DNA of 64,000 bases, taken from Branchiostoma floridae. Taxonomy: Eukaryota; Chordata; Leptocardii; Amphioxiformes; Branchiostomatidae. A program made the translations under genes and the position numbers. The notes beneath the pieces are model-generated. The model worked only from the letters and a program-made list of their open reading frames with translations. It did not search any database and had not been told where the DNA came from. Positions 57,883 through 64,000 of this stretch are shown one piece after another. Each line of letters starts with the position of its first letter. Position 1 is the stretch's first letter. Location of the stretch: NCBI RefSeq assembly GCF_000003815.2, contig NC_049982.1, positions 12,712,917-12,776,916 of the forward strand, in the 5' to 3' direction.

Positions 57883-58881
57883 GTTTAGGGTAGATGAAGG
57901 TTATCACTGTCACTTAAAGATCAAGGAAATAAAGGTGATAGCTCTTAGCTTAGTAAAGTAATATTACATCATGTATTTATTTAGAATTTTGTGCTGATTT
58001 TTTATATTTTTATCACACAACTTAAAAACCTACTTTTGAAAGTTTAAAAATTTGTCCTATGAGCAGTTTAAAATCAAGAAGGTGCATGCATGTAAATGAT
58101 GTTTTATATTGTTCTCTGCTTTAGTGTGGTGTTATGATGACATAGTTACAATCAATACAATAACAACTACTACAAAGCAGTAACATTATCTGTAGCACTC
58201 TTGAATAAGTAACAAAAAAGCAATGCAGTAAGAATAAATATAATGTTATCTGTGAAGTACATCTGATGTGTGTTGTGGTACCAAAGCTTAAGATGTTGCA
58301 TTTATCTATGGTAACAAAATTAATGATTGTGTGTATGCCATGTTTAAAAACTATGACACATACATGTATGCAAGGCTACAGCATGACTGCAGTATGAGCA
58401 CAGCTATTTTTTATATAATTGTTTCATTGTGCAATGGAGAACTTGACTGTTTTGAGGGCATTTCTGAATCAGAAACTTGTGCTGTATGTAAAGGTCACTG
58501 GTGCAAGCCATATTGAGAAAGCTGCCATTTCATACAGCCTTTTTGAACAAATTAAAAGTACAATATGTTAGCTGAATATACTAATCTCTGTTGTACAATA
58601 TGCTTATCTTTCTTAAAGATATTTGAAGCAGGACAAATGTACTGATAAGGTATGATAGCTTTTATTGAGTATCATTTTTGTGTTCCTTTTGCCCCTACAT
58701 TTCAGTTGGATTTAGGAGTATACATTGAGGACCTGGGTGTTCAAACGATTGTTACACCTGTGAATCAGTCAGTGATGTTGTCATTCATACTTTCAATCTT
58801 TAATCTTACAACACACGGTAATGTGGTTTCAGGGATGCCCCTTTATTTGTTTATGATCGGTGCCATGGATGGGTAAATGTA

Positions 58882-59007
58882 GCCTGGGTGCCAGCTGATT
58901 TACATGACTTTGTACTACTGGGGCTTCTATGCTTACCTTCCATAAACAATTGGGGTAGTGCAAGTATAGGAGCCCCATGCCAGTAGTAAGTTGGATGGCA
59001 CCCAGGC
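58882..59007. mobile_element. Short MITE with gcctgggtgccat ends (copy 2)
   Basis: Begins gcctgggtgcc and ends ggcacccaggc (perfect 11-base inverted ends). The right end in reverse complement (gcctgggtgccatccaac, then ttacta) closely matches the left end of the copy at 13846. The flanks tgggtaaat (58870-58878) and tgggcaaat (59009-59017) resemble a target duplication. Confidence 0.8.
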
Positions 59008-61263
59008 TTGGGCAAATCCAAGCTAATCCAGTCAGTACTTAAGTTCTGGGCTTTGGAACTGACTCCTGTCAGTTATGTATGTCTTTCACATCAAATGTCC
59101 ATATACAAAAGTACATCATGAATTGTTATGTTTATGATAAATTCTATATCTACCCTAACTAACCTTGAAGCATCTTGGTAGTTTATTATTCCTAACTCAC
59201 AATGCTGATTGTTTCCCACAGTGTAGTTTGACTTTGAAGAACTCAGCTTCAGGTCAGTTTATGACTTGTGGAACAAAAACAGAGGATGTAGCATCTCTTT
59301 CAGTGTAGCAATGATACAGGCTATAGAAGATATGCTGTGCATACTATATTTATTAGGCTTCTCAACAAATGCAAATCATGTAATACAAAAGTCCAATCAT
59401 GTAGTTGTTTGGTGCATATGTTGTTTTAATTTGATGCTACAAAAGTGCAGTTGCTTTATGTAGTTGACATGTAACAGCTCACAAATCGCATAATTATGTA
59501 AGTGCTTAATATGTATATAATATATATCTTTATACAATGTTGCATTCGAATGTGTACTAATGTACCAATAAATCTTGGAACACAGTCGGCTCATCACAGA
59601 TGTCAATGAAGTACTGGACATATGGAACTTTCTACAGTATACCATTAGAGTTATGTCAGACTTCCACGCAAGGTACAAGAAGAAAAGATTGCATTATTCT
59701 CTTGAATGTTCTGTTGGTGTGAAATGATTGTACAAAGAAAATCAGAAGTCCATGCAGGTATAGCAGTTCATGAGCAGTCTTAATCTTATGTACTTATGCA
59801 GAAGACCATAGCAGATACATGCCAATCAAATTCCAAAGTCTTGTATTATATAATGACAAAAGATAAGCATATTTGCAGTGTTGTAACAATTTCTCCAAGG
59901 CACAAGATATCAGTTTTTGTAAGTTTGCTCCGCAAGTTCCTTTTACTGTCAGACATCTGCATATGGGTCAGGGCTGTCTCCAGCTTTGGGCTTTTTTCTG
60001 TCATGCTTATGGAAATTTCATGTCATGAAGTTCAAACTTCAGACAGTCTAGGGGAAATTCAATTTGTTTGCCCCAACAAGCAGACTTCTATTCTGGGCTG
60101 GAGGGACTGGACCTGGGGACAGCCCTAATGTGGGTTTTGGAATGATATACATGTGTAGGAACCCGCAGGTCTGTGTGATACATTGTAAGGGATCACATTG
60201 CCCTTACCTCAAAGGCCCTGGCCATCAACTTATAATTGAGTGCAGTGCAGTCACTTTGTGTAATATTTATCTATGACAATTCCTACAATGTAATCTAGAT
60301 GTATCGTTTATAATAGGTGATGTTGTTTGGTTTTTCATACAGAATATATGAATCACAGTACTATGTTGAATTTCGGGTAACGTTACGTCAAAGCATATTA
60401 TTCAAGTATTTTATACTTTGTTTTTTATATTTTAGAGATGTTTTAATGCTGCATTGCATCAAAGATGTACGTGGGCCATGATACTGCAATAAAAATGTAC
60501 TTTTAAGAACATTAAGTCGATTTGGTTCTCCTTTGGTCGATTTGGTTCTCCTTCTTTGCCTTTATTCAGATTATAACAAACAATACATTGTGGACACTTG
60601 GCAGCTTGCAGTTAATGCTAACAGAAAGTCAATAATGAAACATTGTGATGCATGATTATGACCTACTTGCTGGTGAGTGTTTTTACCATCAATTTTCGTA
60701 AATGACACAAAACTAGGAACCATGAAATTGACACCCCGTTAATCTTGACTCACCTTGAGCAGCACTGTATGTCAAACGTTTTCCCTTTGAGGTTGTCATA
60801 TTTATATTATTCACCTTGAAGAAACAGCCAGTATAAACCAAATAACGTTAACGTTTGGAAACTTGATTTGGAAACTCGATTTTGTCATACCTCATCACTT
60901 GCTCGAGTATTCAATTATTAATCACTGGGAAGTTTGCAAAATGACTTTCAATCTAATCTTTCTTTCAAGTAACATTATTCTAAAGTTACAATGCACTAAT
61001 TTTGTAAGATTGAGATCCAGCAAAATAACGTTAGAACTAGAATATTAAACTTCTTTTGTCATGATCATGTCAATGCAAAACCAGCCGATCCTTGAAAAAT
61101 TCATGAAATGAGGGTCAATGTGATCTTTAATACCGACGCCTATTTACCAGTTCAGACGTTTTTCTAAACCCCTTCGTCATGTTCGTTCACTCAAATCCAT
61201 CACCTGTCCGGCGACATTATAAGGACGCCACCAGTCTATAGCGAGTTTAATCAGTACTGCAAC

Positions 61264-61294
61264 ATGGTAGACTTGCCAATGGGGTTTTACATAG
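61264..61294 (+). other. Candidate first coding exon of a downstream gene
   Basis: ATG in a TISU-like context (CAACATGGTAGA, 61260-61271) opens MVDLPMGFYI and reaches a GT donor (gtaatt) at 61295. The upstream 80 bases are free of ATG and CpG-containing, like a short leader. No continuing exon was identified before 64000. Confidence 0.2.
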
Positions 61295-61437
61295 GTAATT
61301 CAAAAGCGCCCCCTAGTGAGCTTATTCATAAATGATTTTCAAAGTGGATGCTGATTGGTCAATTGACGTAAAAAATATCCCGCATGTCCAGCAGAGCTAA
61401 ATTTTGATTGGCTATACACAAAACACATGTACACTAA

Positions 61438-61525
61438 AAAGTAGTTACTCAAGCAACTGGTTATCCAGTTGCTTGAGTAACTACTTTCTGGCGAATCTTA
61501 TTACCTGGATGTCTAACCTTCATCG
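61438..61525 (-). repeat. Dispersed palindromic repeat (copy 2, intact)
   Basis: A perfect 23-base inverted repeat (61438-61460 and 61465-61487, centred on aagcaactgg-ttat-ccagttgctt) is followed by ttattacctggatgtctaac. The same block, reversed, forms the repeat at 19731-19829. Confidence 0.8.
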
Positions 61526-61739
61526 ACGTTGATTGGCTATAGATGACCGATGGCTAAGATCGACACAAAAACACATATTTTGCATAAGCGCTAGCTAATC
61601 AATATTCATCCGACGTATATCAGGTCAATCAAACCTTAGCTATACGGAGGTGCTAAGTAGTGTTGCATTTATCACTATAGCCGCTGGAGGTCTCTCTTAA
61701 ATATATTTATACCTTTATACTTTATAGTTATACCACATC

Positions 61740-62060
61740 CAGGAGAGAAGGCTTCAGCCTGTTGTGTCCTGATCTTCGCTCTTCATGTGACGTACTTTCG
61801 ACACTCCTAGTATCTGTCTAACCTTGCCTTAAACTGATTGACACTGTCAGCTGTGACAACTGTATCTGGTAAAGCATTCCAGTTCGATACAGCTTAGATA
61901 CTGAAGGCGTAAGTTCTCACTCTAGTCTTAGCCAAGGGGACTTGCAGCTTAACGCTATGCCCTCTGGTAACTGACTACTGGGGAAAAGAAGCTGCGTGGG
62001 GGGAGTCCTTTCATGACCTTAACGACTGAATCATGTCCTCTCTCTGTCGCCTGTAACACA
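61740..62060 (-). mobile_element. Decayed LINE, reverse-transcriptase C-terminal end
   Basis: On the minus strand the frame around 61881 reads WNALPDTVVTADSVNQFKAR, the standard C-terminal signature of CR1/L2/jockey-type LINE reverse transcriptases. It is preceded by a TRGHS and KLQVP-like segment. An in-frame TAA (61894-61896) and a frameshift further 5' show it is dead. The frame ends at TAG 61807-61809, as expected near the element's 3' end. Confidence 0.8.
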
Positions 62061-64000
62061 CTACATGCATCAGTAATCATCCACGTCAAAAAATACCAGA
62101 GGAGCCTTCATACTTGTGTACACTCTTTTATTTCCCTTCAATTAAGAAAGATCTTGCCCATGTCAAGATGTCACTGCCAAATTGTGCCAGTCACCATTTT
62201 CCAATCAACTTACAGCTCATCATATGAAGTACCTTCCCTCAACAGAAAGTACAAATGATATCATCATGCCAGCAGAAAGAACCTGTCGATGGGAACTACT
62301 CCCTGAAGTTGATATCCAATGATTGCAGATACATTATTTCATCATACAAAATTGACTTGCACAGTTGAATTAGGTGATTCACATTCATAGGAATTGTCAA
62401 GGTCACAAAATATGCACTTTAAACAACTTAATGACTTGCTTTAGTAGAGACACATAAGCAGTGACAATTCTAATAATAAAACTTCCAAAAAAAAAAAGTG
62501 ATTCAGCTGATACTCACACATGTATAAAGTACCCACCACAAGAAAAATGAGTTGTTCCCTATTGTTTCATATCAAAATTTGAGAACATCTGACATGGTTG
62601 CAGCCGTAAATAATACTTGAGTACATGCCTATTAATGTTAGCCCAATTGAAAAGGCTCAGCAGCTAGTATTCTACCACAAAGTGACAGTAGTCTTGAAAT
62701 GAATTTACAATAGAACTGACAAGATGTGGGAAAGGGGGAGGTTTGGCAACTGAAGTGAAGAAGTTACAAGTCTTCCTCAACATGGTTTCAGTCTCTAAAC
62801 AACCTTGTTTTCCTGGCAAATGTAAAGCAACAAACTTAAGGAAAAGTTGTTGGTCTGACAATTGGCATCGGTATCCCTTCTCTATCCTTCCTGGTACATT
62901 CCATAAGTAACTAAAACACTATCTGACAAGAAGCACTGATGTCCTTAACCCTTGTTTGATGGGATGCACTTTTTGTATACTTTTCACTTGTTTTTCTCTT
63001 AATAATCAGTTCTTAAAAATCATCTTTGTTAAGTTTAGAATAATGGCATGACATCAAAATTCTTTTGAAGTGTGCCCACTGCATGTTTCACCATGCAGAT
63101 ATATGTATTTAGAAGCAGGTCTATACAGCCTGCTTTAGTGACTTTTGAATGCCTATGATCCCACACTGCTCTGCTAATCATCCTCTTAAAAAAATCTGAC
63201 TTACACAATGTTTGCTCCTGTTTTCTATTTACATCATTTTTTCCAGAGACCCATCAAACAAAAGGGGATTGGCATGGTTCTTGGTACACTGTACAAGCTT
63301 TCTCAACATCATGTTGAATAATAAACAACACACCTGATACAAGTGTGCCTGGAAAATAACCTTTAGAGCAATCTACAATCAGGGGACATCTTTCTAAGGC
63401 AAATTACTACTTTCAAACATTCTCTAGACTGCACACTTCTCATATTCACCATTGCAATCTTAATCAAACAAAGTGAACATCAGAATGTCTACAGCAACTT
63501 TTGTAAACCGGAGTTTGCCTTCCGTGTTCTAGTCTTGAATCCTCTTTTGCAGAAGTTCAGGGGTGTCATGAAACTTGCCTAAGCAAAGCTTTGAATGGTG
63601 AAACTGTGAGGGTGTGCTTGTGCTTCAAGTACCTCACCTCAATTAGTCTTTGAAGAATCCTTTAAGTTTTTCTGAAGAACGTGATTCAAGAAATAGTTCC
63701 AATGTACAGCTTACATCCAGTCTACAGCAGAGGTTTTGGTAACCCTTCTCATATCTTTGGAGAAGTAAAAAAGGTGGTTGATTTTGACTTGCTGTGCCAT
63801 TGCTACACAAACAATGACAAAAAATAAGTAATTTCAAGATATACTCCAGAAAATGTCAAATGTCCTTTGGTTCTGCCAATATACATACTACAGATTACAA
63901 TAAACAACATTAACATAAGTTACTAGATAAAGACGTTTATGCAAGCATGTCTGACAACAGACAATAAAGCAGATATTGACTGAGTCTTACTCATGTATGC
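62061..64000. other. Intergenic or UTR-like DNA, nothing recognised
   Basis: AT-rich sequence with only short frames on both strands (for example 62664-62861 minus and 63643-63837 minus). No exon chain or repeat family could be supported. Confidence 0.4.

Larger units (their letters stand above)
56827..61259. other. Probable long 3'UTR of ZFYVE27 and intergenic DNA
   Basis: AT-rich with no recognised exon. Candidate poly(A) signals occur at 59566 and 60489. A 20-base direct duplication (tcgatttggttctcctt) is at 60517-60554. MITE copy 2 is at 58882-59007. Confidence 0.4.

Overview
The window is animal genomic DNA, most likely from a cephalochordate (amphioxus, Branchiostoma). The genes have many short exons, GT-AG introns, no operons, frequent tacatgta-type motifs, a tRNA-derived SINE, and many short hairpin or terminal-inverted-repeat elements. 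Species assignment is inference. Four N runs (10482-10581, 39560-39659, 48707-49513, 51208-51307) mark assembly gaps.

Layout. 1-5.0 kb: no convincing gene, one CpG-rich TIR element. 5.3-7.5 kb (+): the 3' part of a Thr/Pro-rich mucin-like protein gene. 7.5-10.8 kb: intergenic. 11.1-25.2 kb (-): syntaxin-18 (STX18), ten exons. 26.4-31.1 kb (+): a nine-exon gene for a 789-residue protein with a Nudix-like domain, EF-hands and a PPP-family Ser/Thr phosphatase domain. 32.6-40.1 kb (-): TANGO6, fifteen coding exons with one in-frame TGA. 40.3-41.3 kb (+): V-ATPase subunit e (ATP6V0E). 43.9-45.4 kb (-): OGFOD1, intronless. 46.1-56.8 kb (+): protrudin (ZFYVE27), incomplete because exons probably fall in a gap. 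57-64 kb: likely 3'UTR/intergenic DNA with MITEs, a decayed LINE reverse-transcriptase tail and one weak candidate first exon.

Six consecutive genes alternate -,+,-,+,-,+, forming three head-to-head pairs: STX18/Nudix-phosphatase, TANGO6/ATP6V0E and OGFOD1/ZFYVE27. Four of the genes act in the secretory and endomembrane system (ER SNARE, Golgi transport factor, proton pump subunit, ER contact-site protein). Nothing in the sequence shows they are co-regulated. Three start codons (STX18, TANGO6, ATP6V0E) lie in TISU/YY1-like motifs, as in many vertebrate housekeeping genes.

The most unusual item is the Nudix-EF-hand-phosphatase gene. The phosphatase motifs are intact, while the Nudix box has lost key glutamates. 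This suggests a phosphatase controlled by calcium and by a nucleotide-like ligand bound to a non-catalytic Nudix domain. Exon coordinates were assigned by hand from splice signals and reading phase, and protein identities from recognised family sequence, without any database search.
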